From assembly GCA_900545615.1 (NCBI GenBank), contig UQZM01000023.1, positions 1 through 27,909 on the forward strand: 27,909 nt of DNA, given 5' to 3'. The stretch's first letter is position 1. Each line of letters opens with the position of its first letter. Under the pieces are notes generated by a model that saw nothing but the letters and a program-made list of their open reading frames with translations, ran no database searches and was not told the DNA's origin. Below, one piece after another: positions 1-7,712 of this stretch. This DNA comes from an uncultured Collinsella sp. (GTDB lineage Bacteria; Actinomycetota; Coriobacteriia; Coriobacteriales; Coriobacteriaceae). The position numbers and the translations under genes are program-made.

Positions 1-57
1 ATTCAATATCTTATATTGACCAGCAACGATATTGCCGATGATTCGTTACCGACAGCG

Positions 58-158
58 AAAACCCGCCAGAGCGAGCAAGGTGCCTTGAAGCAAGGCGGCA
101 TAGACCTTATGGTCATGCCGCCGAAGCTGAAAGGCAGATTGCCGCTCTGGCGGGTTTG
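58..158. repeat. 101-bp branched inverted repeat, MITE-like or structured RNA
   Basis: Perfect 15-bp inverted arms lie at 59-73 and 143-157 (AAACCCGCCAGAGCG and its complement). Inside are further hairpins: 82-87 with 91-96, 94-101 plus 103-106 with 111-122, and 133-136 with 140-143. The first two share bases 94-96, so they compete. The 5-mer CAGCG occurs at 53-57 and 159-163, symmetrically one base outside the arms, like a short target-site duplication. On the minus strand the last arm runs into TTTT, so it may also serve as the ileS terminator. Whether it is a small non-autonomous element, a structured RNA or only an elaborate terminator cannot be decided from one copy. Confidence 0.55.
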
Positions 159-170
159 CAGCGTCAACCG

Positions 171-198
171 GTTACGCGGTTTGGTAAAACCGCGTAAC
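171..198 (-). terminator. hairpin at the ileS stop codon
   Basis: A perfect 12-bp stem (171-182 with 187-198) has a 4-base loop. It begins inside the ileS stop codon, which occupies 198-200. No T-run follows directly, so it is more likely a 3'-end stabilising hairpin, or the first of two tandem structures with the repeat at 58-158, than a complete intrinsic terminator. Confidence 0.45.
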
Positions 199-2999
199 TA
201 CAAAGCGTCAGCACAGCGCTTGCAGATGTGAGCGTGGCCGTTGTACTCGCCGACGGTGGTGCGATAGTTCCAGCAACGGTCACAGCATTCGCCCTCGGCA
301 GCCTCAATAGCAACGGAAAGTTCCTCGCCCTGGGTCAGCTCAACATCGGAGACGATGTAGAACTCGGCCAGGTCGACGGCCTTATCACCGGTCAGCAGCG
401 CGTACATCTCGGCGGGAACGACCGCCTTGACGCGGACCTGCTGGCTCTTGGTGAAGGTACCGGCGGAGCGGGCATCCTCAAGGGCCTTGGTCACGGCGCT
501 ACGGAGCTCGAGTGAAGCCTCGAGCACGCCCTCAAACTCATTGGCCTCGTCGAACGTGATGGGCGACTTGTACCAATCGAGCAGCGCGGCGTACTTCTGG
601 TGATCGACGCAGCCGGCGGGCGCATAGGCCATGGCCTCGTCGACCGTGTAGGACAGGATCGGCTGAAGGTCGCGCATGAGCATCGAGAAGAGCTCGGCCA
701 GCACGGTCTGGGCGCTGCGGCGCTCGAGCGAGCCGGGCTTCTCACAGTACAGACGGTCCTTCAGGGCGTCGAGATACACGTTGGAGAGCTCGGTAACCAC
801 GAAGTCGTAGAGCGCACGGTAGGCGCGCGGGAACTCGTAGCTGGCGTAGGCATCGTCGACCTCGGCCTGAACCTGGGTCAGACGGGCAACCATGAGCTTG
901 TCGAGCGGGAGCAGGTCGGCAAAGGCGACGCCGTCGGTCTCGGGCTCAAACTGACCCTCGAGCTCGGAGAGCAGGAAGCGCAGCGTGTTGCGGAAACGAC
1001 GGTAGGCATCGGACGTACGAGCAAGAATCTCGTGGTCGATGGACACGTCGGAGCTGGTATCGACAGATGCAACCCACAGACGGATGATGTCGGCGCCCAT
1101 CTCGTCGCAGACCTTATTGGGGTCGATGACGTTGCCGAGCGACTTGGACATCTTTCGACCCTGGCCGTCGAGGGTGAAGCCCTGCGAGACGACCGCCTTG
1201 TACGGAGCGTGGCCGTTGGCACCCACCGAGGTGAGCAACGAGCTCTGGAACCAACCGCGGTGCTGGTCGGAGCCCTCGAGATACACGTCCGCCGGATACT
1301 CCAGCTCGGGACGGTACTCGCAGACGGCCTTCCAGGAGACGCCGGAATCCCACCACACGTCGAGGATGTCCTTATCGGCCTTGAGGTGATGGCCGCCGCA
1401 CTTGGGGCAGACGCAGGCCTCGCCCAGGTAGCTCTCGGGAGCGTCGGTGAACCAGGCGTCGGAGCCCTTCTCATGGAAGAGCTTGATGACGGCGTCGAGC
1501 GTGGCGTCGTTCATAACCTTCTCGCCGCAGTCGGCGCAAGTGTAGCTCGGGATAGGCACGCCCCAGTTGCGCTGACGGCTGATGCACCAGTCGGGACGCT
1601 GCTCGACCATGGCGCCGATGCGGTTTGCCGCATGGGCAGGATACCACTTGACGTTCTCGCGGACCTCTTTGCCAGCCTGCTCGCGCAAACCAGTCTTGTC
1701 CATCGAGACAAACCACTGGTCGGTAGCACGGAAGAGCACCGGGTGCTTGCAGCGCCAGCAGTGCGGATAGCTGTGCGTGATCTTCTTCTCGAGAACCAGG
1801 GTGCCGCGCTCGCGCAGGAACTCGATGATGTGCGGGTTGGCCTCATCGGTATCCATACCGCTGAAGGGGCCACCGGTGCCAAACTCCTCACCGGTGTAGA
1901 ACTTGCCGTCGTCATCGACCGGCATGCAGATGTCGGTGATGCCCTCCTTGAGGCAGGCAAAGTAGTCGTCGACGCCGTGGCCGGGCGAGTTGTGGACGAT
2001 ACCGGTACCGTCGTCGACACCGACGTAATCAGCCAGCAGCGCCACGCCCTCGACACCGTCAAAGATCGGCTGCTTGTAGTGGATGTGATGGAAGGTCTCG
2101 GCGGGAACCACGTAGGGCTTACCGTCGACCATAACCGGGGTGTACTCCCAGCCAAACTCCTCACAGCACTTGGGAGCCAAGTCCTCGAGCATGACCTCGG
2201 CACGACCATCGTGCTCAACGGCGACATAGGCAGCGCCGGGCTTAAGGGAAACGGCCTGGTCGGAGGGGATGGTCCACGGCGTGGTCGTCCAGATGATAAA
2301 GTCGACCGGGCCGTCGAAGTTCTCGAGGCCGGCGGGCTTGGAGGTCATCTCAAAGCGCACGAAGATGGACGGGCTCGTCTCGTCGGAGTACTCAATCTCG
2401 GCCTCAGCGAGTGCGGTGTGGCAGTGCTTGCACCAGTGGACGGGCTTGTGACCGCGATAGATCATGCCCTTGTCGAACATGGCCTTAAAGACCTCGATGT
2501 CGGCGGCGTCGTGCTGGTGATAGAGCGTCAAATAGGGGTTGTCCCAATCGCCGAGCACGCCCAGGCGACGGAAGCCCGCCTTCTGCAGCTCAATGTTCTC
2601 GACAGCGAACTCGTTGCAGAGCTCGCGGATCTTAGCCGTAGAGGTCTGGTTGAACTTCTCGGTGCCGAGTTTCTCTTCGACCTTATGCTCGATCGGCTGG
2701 CCATGGCAGTCCCAACCGGGGACATAGGGAACCTCATAGCCCTGCATCATCCAGTAGCGGTTGATCATGTCCTTGGAGATCTTGTTCATGGCATGGCCGA
2801 TGTGGATCGGGCCGTTGGCGTACGGAGGACCGTCGTGCAGCACGAACTTCTTGTGACCCTCGTTCTTCTTCAGAACCTGCTCGTAGACCTTGTTGTCCTG
2901 CCAGTCCTTGAGTCGCTTGGGCTCGGACTTGGAAAGACCGGCACGCATGGGAAAACCGGTCTTGGGCAGATTCATCGTCTGCTTGTACTCGTTTGCCAC
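198..2999 (-). CDS. ileS: isoleucyl-tRNA synthetase
   Basis: This cytoplasmic class I aminoacyl-tRNA synthetase charges tRNA-Ile with isoleucine and edits misactivated valine. The 933 residues match the usual bacterial length. The HIGH signature is at 66-69 in a PPYANGPIHIGH context. KMSKS is at 616-620. A C-terminal zinc-binding pair of CxxC motifs is at about 906-909 and 926-929. The CP1 editing domain lies between, with the conserved TTTPWTIPS segment. The start is GTG at 2999, preceded by AAGGGG about five bases away. A T-box leader immediately upstream indicates control by uncharged tRNA-Ile. The gene appears monocistronic, followed by hairpins and no same-strand gene within the window. 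Confidence 0.97.
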   Translation of the reverse strand: MANEYKQTMNLPKTGFPMRAGLSKSEPKRLKDWQDNKVYEQVLKKNEGHKKFVLHDGPPYANGPIHIGHAMNKISKDMINRYWMMQGYEVPYVPGWDCHGQPIEHKVEEKLGTEKFNQTSTAKIRELCNEFAVENIELQKAGFRRLGVLGDWDNPYLTLYHQHDAADIEVFKAMFDKGMIYRGHKPVHWCKHCHTALAEAEIEYSDETSPSIFVRFEMTSKPAGLENFDGPVDFIIWTTTPWTIPSDQAVSLKPGAAYVAVEHDGRAEVMLEDLAPKCCEEFGWEYTPVMVDGKPYVVPAETFHHIHYKQPIFDGVEGVALLADYVGVDDGTGIVHNSPGHGVDDYFACLKEGITDICMPVDDDGKFYTGEEFGTGGPFSGMDTDEANPHIIEFLRERGTLVLEKKITHSYPHCWRCKHPVLFRATDQWFVSMDKTGLREQAGKEVRENVKWYPAHAANRIGAMVEQRPDWCISRQRNWGVPIPSYTCADCGEKVMNDATLDAVIKLFHEKGSDAWFTDAPESYLGEACVCPKCGGHHLKADKDILDVWWDSGVSWKAVCEYRPELEYPADVYLEGSDQHRGWFQSSLLTSVGANGHAPYKAVVSQGFTLDGQGRKMSKSLGNVIDPNKVCDEMGADIIRLWVASVDTSSDVSIDHEILARTSDAYRRFRNTLRFLLSELEGQFEPETDGVAFADLLPLDKLMVARLTQVQAEVDDAYASYEFPRAYRALYDFVVTELSNVYLDALKDRLYCEKPGSLERRSAQTVLAELFSMLMRDLQPILSYTVDEAMAYAPAGCVDHQKYAALLDWYKSPITFDEANEFEGVLEASLELRSAVTKALEDARSAGTFTKSQQVRVKAVVPAEMYALLTGDKAVDLAEFYIVSDVELTQGEELSVAIEAAEGECCDRCWNYRTTVGEYNGHAHICKRCADAL

Positions 3000-3042
3000 G
3001 GTACCCCTTTCTTGTCATGGGCGCGCACGCCCTCTGGGCACC

Positions 3043-3340
3043 AAAAAAGCGCCCGTCCCTACAAGCTGGGACGAAGCGCCACAAAACGGGCAGACTGCCC
3101 GTAAAAGCTCTTCGCTTAACCACCCAGCTTAGATGCCCTCGCCCGCATATTCGCGAGCTCGCATCCGTTACTCGGCTGGCCTGTATCGACGACCATCTCG
3201 GCGATGTCTACTAAGACGAACCTGCACGGCACGTCCGTTGGGACCGCAGCTCCGGGGTGATTTTCATCGGTCGCATGCACGGGTTCTCAGCGCTCCCCGC
3301 TCTCTGTAGCATGCGGACGGCCGACTACTCGTCCCCATCA
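3043..3340 (-). promoter_or_regulatory. T-box riboswitch leader of ileS (transcriptional)
   Basis: Read on the minus strand, the leader has a stem I entry with GACGAGTAG (about 3324-3333), then CAGAGAGC (3299-3306) and a specifier-loop segment AATCACC. There an ATC isoleucine codon at 3259-3261 is followed by the usual A. A stem III-like hairpin follows. The T-box bulge GGGTGGTT (about 3118-3125) contains TGGT, which pairs with the ACCA end of tRNA-Ile. The terminator at 3043-3080 has a GCGC/CGTCCC stem and TTTTTT. Uncharged tRNA-Ile would stabilise the antiterminator and allow ileS transcription. Exact helix ends were judged by eye. Confidence 0.9.
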
Positions 3341-3352
3341 ACGCTTATGCGG

Positions 3353-3380
3353 AGTATGCTAACACGTTCCGCGCCGGCAA
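3353..3380 (-). promoter_or_regulatory. possible ileS promoter
   Basis: On the minus strand TTGCCG (3375-3380) and CATACT (3353-3358) are separated by 16 bp, about 20 bp upstream of the first T-box helix. Spacing and position fit a sigma-70-type promoter, but both boxes are imperfect. Confidence 0.35.
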
Positions 3381-3485
3381 AAAACCCTCAACACTGGTTT
3401 TATACGTTCGAAATTTCTCGCTATTACAGCCCTTCTCTAGGAGCAAAATACCTGAAAGCACTTTATCGAACGAAAGAAGGTTGCT

Positions 3486-4574
3486 ATGCGCACGATTGGA
3501 ATGAGCGACTACACCGTTGGCGAGGATTGCTTTACCGAGTTGCCAACCGCACTGGCGGAGTACGGCGCGAAGAAAGTCGCCATCATTGGCGGCAAGCGAG
3601 CCCTGGCCGCAGCGCTGCCGGGCATCGAGGCGGCTCTTGAAGGTACCGACGTCGAGGTCCTGGAGACGCGCGTCTATGGCACCAACAGTACGCGTGCCAA
3701 TATCGCCAAGGTCGTGAACTCCCCTGCCTGCCAGGAAGCCGACGTGCTCATCGCATGCGGCGGCGGCAAGGCGCTCGACACCGTGAAGACCGCAGCCATC
3801 GAGCTCAAGAAGATCGTCTTTACGGTGCCGACGATCTGCTCCAACTGCTCGGCCGCGACCGCCATTGCCGTCGTGTACAACGACGACGGGTCACTCGAAG
3901 GCTATTCGTACCCCAACCGACCGGCGCACATCTTCATCAACCCCAAGATCATCGCCGAAGCTCCGGCGGAGTACTTCTGGGCCGGCGTGGGCGATGCCCT
4001 GTCTAAGCAGCCTGAGGTCGAATACGCCACAAGCGCCGGTAATTTGGAGCACACCGCCGGTCTTGGCCTGGCACTCGCCCACACCTGCTCCGAGCCGCTG
4101 TTTACCTACGGCGTGCAGGGTCTAAAGGACGTGCGCCAGGACCTGTCGAGCGAGGCCGTTAAGCAGATCGCGCTCGATATCGTGGTCAACACGGGCTATG
4201 TCTCGAACCTGACCAACCAGAACGATTACTACTACAACTCGAGCGTGGCGCACGCATTCTACAACGCCACCTGCAGCATTCCGCGTGAGGGCACCTACCT
4301 GCACGGCGAGGTCGTGAGCCTGGGCGTGCTCGTGCTGTTTGCCTATACGGGAGACACCGAGAACCTTGAGCGCTACGCCGCCTTTAACAAGCAGATGGGG
4401 CTGCCCGTGACGCTTGAGCAGGTCGGCCTTACCGAGGCCGGCATCCCGGCGCTGTGTGAGTATGCCCACGCCACCAACGAGTGGAAGCAGGGCAACCCGG
4501 AGCCCTTCACCGACGAGAAGTTCGCCGCCGCCATCAAGGCCGCCAACGCCTACGGCCACTCTATCCTGGCCTAA
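3486..4574 (+). CDS. gldA: glycerol dehydrogenase-like iron/zinc alcohol dehydrogenase
   Basis: The protein is 362 residues, the normal size for the GldA branch of metal-dependent alcohol dehydrogenases, which oxidise glycerol to dihydroxyacetone with NAD+. The dinucleotide-binding segment CGGGKALDTVK is at 91-101. The metal-ligand pattern of the family is present as Asp170 (GVGDALSK), His256 (SVAHAFYN) and His273 (YLHGEVV). The ATG at 3486 has AGAAGG (3475-3480) five bases upstream. Some GldA-like enzymes prefer other polyols or hydroxy compounds, and no kinase or glycerol uptake gene is nearby, so the substrate is inferred. A strong bidirectional hairpin follows. It is divergent from the ileS T-box leader and may share its upstream region. 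Confidence 0.85.
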   Translation: MRTIGMSDYTVGEDCFTELPTALAEYGAKKVAIIGGKRALAAALPGIEAALEGTDVEVLETRVYGTNSTRANIAKVVNSPACQEADVLIACGGGKALDTVKTAAIELKKIVFTVPTICSNCSAATAIAVVYNDDGSLEGYSYPNRPAHIFINPKIIAEAPAEYFWAGVGDALSKQPEVEYATSAGNLEHTAGLGLALAHTCSEPLFTYGVQGLKDVRQDLSSEAVKQIALDIVVNTGYVSNLTNQNDYYYNSSVAHAFYNATCSIPREGTYLHGEVVSLGVLVLFAYTGDTENLERYAAFNKQMGLPVTLEQVGLTEAGIPALCEYAHATNEWKQGNPEPFTDEKFAAAIKAANAYGHSILA

Positions 4575-4580
4575 CCGACC

Positions 4581-4620
4581 AAAACCGCCACAAAGGGGAC
4601 AGTACCTTTGTGGCGGTTTT
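4581..4620. terminator. bidirectional intrinsic terminator
   Basis: A perfect 16-bp stem (4581-4596 with 4605-4620) is flanked by A and T runs on both sides. It lies between the convergent gldA-like gene and the DUF523 gene, whose stop codon abuts it at 4621. The loop region reads GGGGACAGTACC, a sequence style seen in REP-like hairpins. Confidence 0.9.
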
Positions 4621-5076
4621 TTATTGCTGTAACATGCTCGAGTCGAATTCGCTTGCCGGGATCACGCGGTAGCCGTGGCGCAGGAGCAGGTCAACGAAAA
4701 CACCGTTACCCGTTGTGAGCGTGCCGCTGAAGGATCCGTCGTAGATATGGCCCACGCCACACGACGGACTGCGATCCTGCAAGACGCACGCAGTAATCTC
4801 GGACGGGCCGCCCGCTTGCTCGCACATATCGAGCGCACGTTGAGCGCCTAGACGAAACTCGCGATCGACCGAGGTACCCCCGCAGGTACGGACCTCGCCA
4901 TTCACAATCTCGGACGGCTTGCGCGGCGTGGGCAGGCCGCCAAAGACCTCGGGGCACACCAACAAGACCTCAGTCCCCGTGCGTTCGCAGGCCTCGACCA
5001 ACGCGCGATGATAGTTGTCGAGCCCGTTATACTTGCAGCTCTCGCCCATCAAGCAGGCGCTCACCACGATCTTCAT
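4621..5076 (-). CDS. DUF523 / TudS-like iron-sulfur protein
   Basis: From the chosen ATG at 5076 the protein is 151 residues, typical of DUF523. Members of this family include TudS, a [4Fe-4S] enzyme that removes sulfur from thiouracil. Conserved cysteines are visible: Cys8 and Cys14 in SACLMGESCKYNG, Cys41 in the CPE motif, and Cys106 in the family signature DRSPSCG. Three of these would be the expected cluster ligands. An upstream in-frame ATG at 5082 abuts the GAGAGGG site, whereas the ATG at 5076 lies six bases after it, so 5076 is preferred. A terminator-like hairpin ends just before this ribosome binding site. The natural substrate here is not known; desulfidase activity is inferred from the family. 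Confidence 0.8.
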   Translation of the reverse strand: MKIVVSACLMGESCKYNGLDNYHRALVEACERTGTEVLLVCPEVFGGLPTPRKPSEIVNGEVRTCGGTSVDREFRLGAQRALDMCEQAGGPSEITACVLQDRSPSCGVGHIYDGSFSGTLTTGNGVFVDLLLRHGYRVIPASEFDSSMLQQ

Positions 5077-5093
5077 TTCCATCCCTCTCAAGC

Positions 5094-5131
5094 AAAACGC
5101 CCCATTTGAGAAAGCTGCTCAAATGGGGCGT
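5094..5131 (-). terminator. intrinsic terminator after ftsH
   Basis: A perfect 14-bp stem (5097-5110 with 5118-5131) is followed on the minus strand by TTTT. It lies 26 bp beyond the ftsH stop codon and only a few bases before the ribosome binding site of the DUF523 gene. It could be either a leaky ftsH terminator or an attenuator. Confidence 0.8.
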
Positions 5132-5157
5132 CGGCGTTTACTGGCTCGACCGCGGCT

Positions 5158-7065
5158 TTACTGTTGCTTGGGCATCAGCGGATTCTCGCGCATGAGGAGG
5201 TTCATGAACTCCTCACCCGTGATGGTCTCCTTCTTGTACAGATAACGAGCCAGCTCATGGAGCTTGAACTTGTTCTCCTTGAGGATCTGCAGGGCGCGAT
5301 CGTGCGCATCCTCAATCAGCTTAGCGACAATCGCGTCCACACGCTCGGCCGTACCAGGGGCGCAGGTGAGCGACGTGTCCTGATTGAGATACGCGTTCTG
5401 CACGGTACCGAGCGCCATCATGCCAAACTCGTCGGACATACCAAAGCGCGTCACCATGTTGCGGGCGAGCTTGGTGGCCTGTTCGATATCGTTGGCGGCA
5501 CCGGTCGTCATCTCGCCAAAGATGAGTTCCTCGGCCGCACGGCCGCCGCAGTAGACGGCAAGCTTGTCCAAGACCTCCTGGCGTGTCGTCAGGAAGCGCT
5601 CGTCCTCCTCGACCTGCATGGTATAGCCAAGAGCACCGCTCGTGCGCGGCACGATGGTGATCTTGGTAACCGGCGCGGAACCCTTTTGGCGGGCAGCGAC
5701 GATGGCATGACCGATCTCGTGGTAGGAAACGACCTGCTTCTCATGGTCGGAAAGCACCGTGGACTTACGCTGTTGGCCGGCAATGACGACCTCCACCGAC
5801 TCCTCGAAGTCGTCCTGGGTTGCACGCTTGCGACCCTCGCGAACGGCGCGCAGGGCGCCCTCGTTGATGATATTGGCCAGGTCGGCGCCCGAGGCACCGG
5901 GCGTGGCGCGGGCAATCGCGGTCAGATCGATCGGCGGCTCGGTCTTCACACTCTTGGCGTGAAGCTCGAGGATGTTCTTACGGCCGGTCAGATCGGGCAA
6001 CTCGACGGGGATGCGGCGGTCAAAACGACCGGGGCGCAGTAGAGCGGGATCGAGACTGTCGGGGCGGTTGGTTGCGGCAAGGACAACGATACCCTTGTGG
6101 TTATCGAAGCCATCCATCTCGGTCAGCAACTGATTGAGCGTCTGCTCGCGCTCGTCGTTGCCGCTAAAGCCGCCGCCATCACGCTTCTTACCGATGGTAT
6201 CGATCTCATCGATAAAGACGATACACGGGGCCTTTTCCTTGGCCTGCTTAAACAGGTCACGAACCTTTGCAGCGCCGCGACCAACAAACATCTCAACGAA
6301 CTCAGAGCCCGAAATGCTAAAGAACGGAACACCGGCCTCGCCGGCAACAGCCTTGGCAAGCAGGGTCTTACCGGTACCCGGAGGGCCAACAAGGAGAGCA
6401 CCGCGCGGCAGCTTGGCGCCGATCTCCTCGTAGCGCTGCGGCTTCTCCAGAAAGTCGACGACCTCCTTGAGAGACTCCTTGGCCTCTTCCTGGCCGGCGA
6501 CGTCCTTAAAGGTCACGCCCACGTCCTTGGAGGCGATCACGCGCGCGCCGGACTTACCCAGTCCGCCGCCGCCAAAACCGCCGCCGCCAAAGTTCATCGA
6601 CGGGCCGTCATCACCCATGGCCTTCTTCATGCGGCGGTTGAGCCACCAGCCGATCAGGAAGAAAATCGCCATGGGAAGGATGAGCGTAAGCAGGTAGTAG
6701 GTCATCAAACCCGAGTTTTTATCGGGAACGACCGACTCCAGCGAAGCGCCAGACTCAAGCACGCGATCGGTAAAGCCCGCATCGTTCGGCACACCGGTCG
6801 TCTTATAGGCGATGTTCTCGTCCTCGCCCTTCTTGGTGTAATAAATCGAGTAATCGTCCGTGTTGTACTCGACCTTGTCGACACTCTTCTTATCGAGCGC
6901 TTTGACAAACGTCGAGTAATCGGTCTTCGTAATCTGCTGCGTGTGACCGATGTTAGGGAACAGAACGGTCGAGAGCACGAGGTAGACGACGAAGGCGATG
7001 AGCACGTAGAGAATCATATTCCGTCTACGTTTGTTGTCATCCATCTCCATCTGCTTGAACTCCAT
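5158..7065 (-). CDS. ftsH: ATP-dependent zinc metalloprotease FtsH
   Basis: This membrane-anchored AAA+ protease degrades misfolded or regulatory membrane and cytosolic proteins as a hexamer. From the ATG at 7065 it is 635 residues. Membrane segments are at about 17-36 and 121-142, with an extracytoplasmic domain between. A glycine-rich linker is at 159-170. Walker A GPPGTGKT is at 227-234, the pore-loop FVG at 260-262, Walker B IVFIDEID at 282-289, and the second region of homology at about 333-351. The zinc site HEIGH is at 449-453. The ATG at 7065 has no clear ribosome binding site; the in-frame ATG at 7050 has GGAG nine bases upstream and may be the true start. The gene diverges from the cobO-like frame. 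Confidence 0.97.
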   Translation of the reverse strand: MEFKQMEMDDNKRRRNMILYVLIAFVVYLVLSTVLFPNIGHTQQITKTDYSTFVKALDKKSVDKVEYNTDDYSIYYTKKGEDENIAYKTTGVPNDAGFTDRVLESGASLESVVPDKNSGLMTYYLLTLILPMAIFFLIGWWLNRRMKKAMGDDGPSMNFGGGGFGGGGLGKSGARVIASKDVGVTFKDVAGQEEAKESLKEVVDFLEKPQRYEEIGAKLPRGALLVGPPGTGKTLLAKAVAGEAGVPFFSISGSEFVEMFVGRGAAKVRDLFKQAKEKAPCIVFIDEIDTIGKKRDGGGFSGNDEREQTLNQLLTEMDGFDNHKGIVVLAATNRPDSLDPALLRPGRFDRRIPVELPDLTGRKNILELHAKSVKTEPPIDLTAIARATPGASGADLANIINEGALRAVREGRKRATQDDFEESVEVVIAGQQRKSTVLSDHEKQVVSYHEIGHAIVAARQKGSAPVTKITIVPRTSGALGYTMQVEEDERFLTTRQEVLDKLAVYCGGRAAEELIFGEMTTGAANDIEQATKLARNMVTRFGMSDEFGMMALGTVQNAYLNQDTSLTCAPGTAERVDAIVAKLIEDAHDRALQILKENKFKLHELARYLYKKETITGEEFMNLLMRENPLMPKQQ

Positions 7066-7142
7066 CTACTGGGGTTGATAATGCTAACTAGAATACCCAA
7101 CCCGGCCGGCGATAAACCGACGCCGGGCACGAAAGGATAGAG

Positions 7143-7628
7143 ATGGCATCACTGTAAGTCGGCAAGGTTCAAATCTATACAGGCGACGGCAAGGGCAAGA
7201 CGACGGCTGCGCTGGGGCTCGCGCTGCGCGCGACGGGCTACGGGCTCGACGTTCTTAGGCTACAGTTTGCCAAGAAACTGCACTGCGCCGAACACGATGC
7301 CGCGCCGCGCCTGGGGCTGCGCATCGTACAAGCCGACCGCGACACGCCCGAGGCTTGCGCCGCACAGATCATGGAGCTCGCATGCGAGCAGATATCACAG
7401 GTCGACGTTCTGATTTTGGACGAACTCGGCGAGGCCATGCGCCGCGGCTTCGTGACGCGCAAGGATGTCGAGGAACTGATTGCGATGAAACCCGACACCA
7501 CAGAGCTCATACTGACCGGCCGCGGCCTGCTGCACCTCGCGGACCTCGCCGACCTGGTCACCGAAATGCGTCCCATCAAACATTACTTCGACGAAGGCCT
7601 CCCAGCCCGCCAAGGCATCGAATACTAA
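7143..7628 (+). pseudogene. CobO/BtuR-type corrinoid adenosyltransferase, in-frame stop at codon 5
   Basis: The frame encodes a P-loop ATP:corrinoid adenosyltransferase, which attaches the 5'-deoxyadenosyl group to cob(I)alamin or its precursors. After ATG GCA TCA CTG comes TAA at 7155-7157, then an uninterrupted family sequence: VGKVQIYTG, P-loop GDGKGKTTAALG (about 15-26), the QFAK segment, ILDELGEA, LTGRG, and the conserved C-terminal ADLVTEMRPIKHYFDEG. AAAGGA lies seven to eight bases before the ATG, as in a functional gene. No ATG, GTG or TTG lies between the TAA and the P-loop; the first in-frame ATG is at 7371, past the ATP site. The body shows no other damage. This is a recent nonsense mutation, a base error (TAC to TAA), or readthrough. 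Confidence 0.75.
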
Positions 7629-7650
7629 TTGATCCGAAGGGGACGAAGAG

Positions 7651-7692
7651 AAACGGATCGTCGACATCACGACGGAGAGCAATGATCCGTTT
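7651..7692. terminator. hairpin between cobO-like gene and MATE gene
   Basis: AAACGGATC (7651-7659) pairs with GATCCGTTT (7684-7692), with an inner GTCG/CGAC helix, and continues into TTTT on the plus strand. A second inverted pair, AATGATCC (7681-7688) with GGATCATT (7707-7714), competes for the same bases. The hairpin lies between convergent genes and probably ends transcription in one or both directions. Confidence 0.55.
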
Positions 7693-7712
7693 TCCTCCAC
7701 CCCAAGGGATCA

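Noticed and set aside
59..157. A glycine, lysine or other known metabolite riboswitch
   Set aside because: Short pieces such as GCCGAAGC look familiar, but no consensus core could be laid out, and on neither strand does it precede a matching gene.
16..231. A 71-codon plus-strand frame through the inverted repeat downstream of ileS
   Set aside because: It translates the stem arms of a palindromic element and runs into the ileS end; such frames are typical false genes in repeats.
600..3104. An 834-codon plus-strand open frame opposite ileS
   Set aside because: It is a shadow of ileS: its composition (Val, Leu, Gly, Asp, His-rich) follows from complementing GC-rich codons, it has no recognisable domain, and ileS is certain on the other strand.
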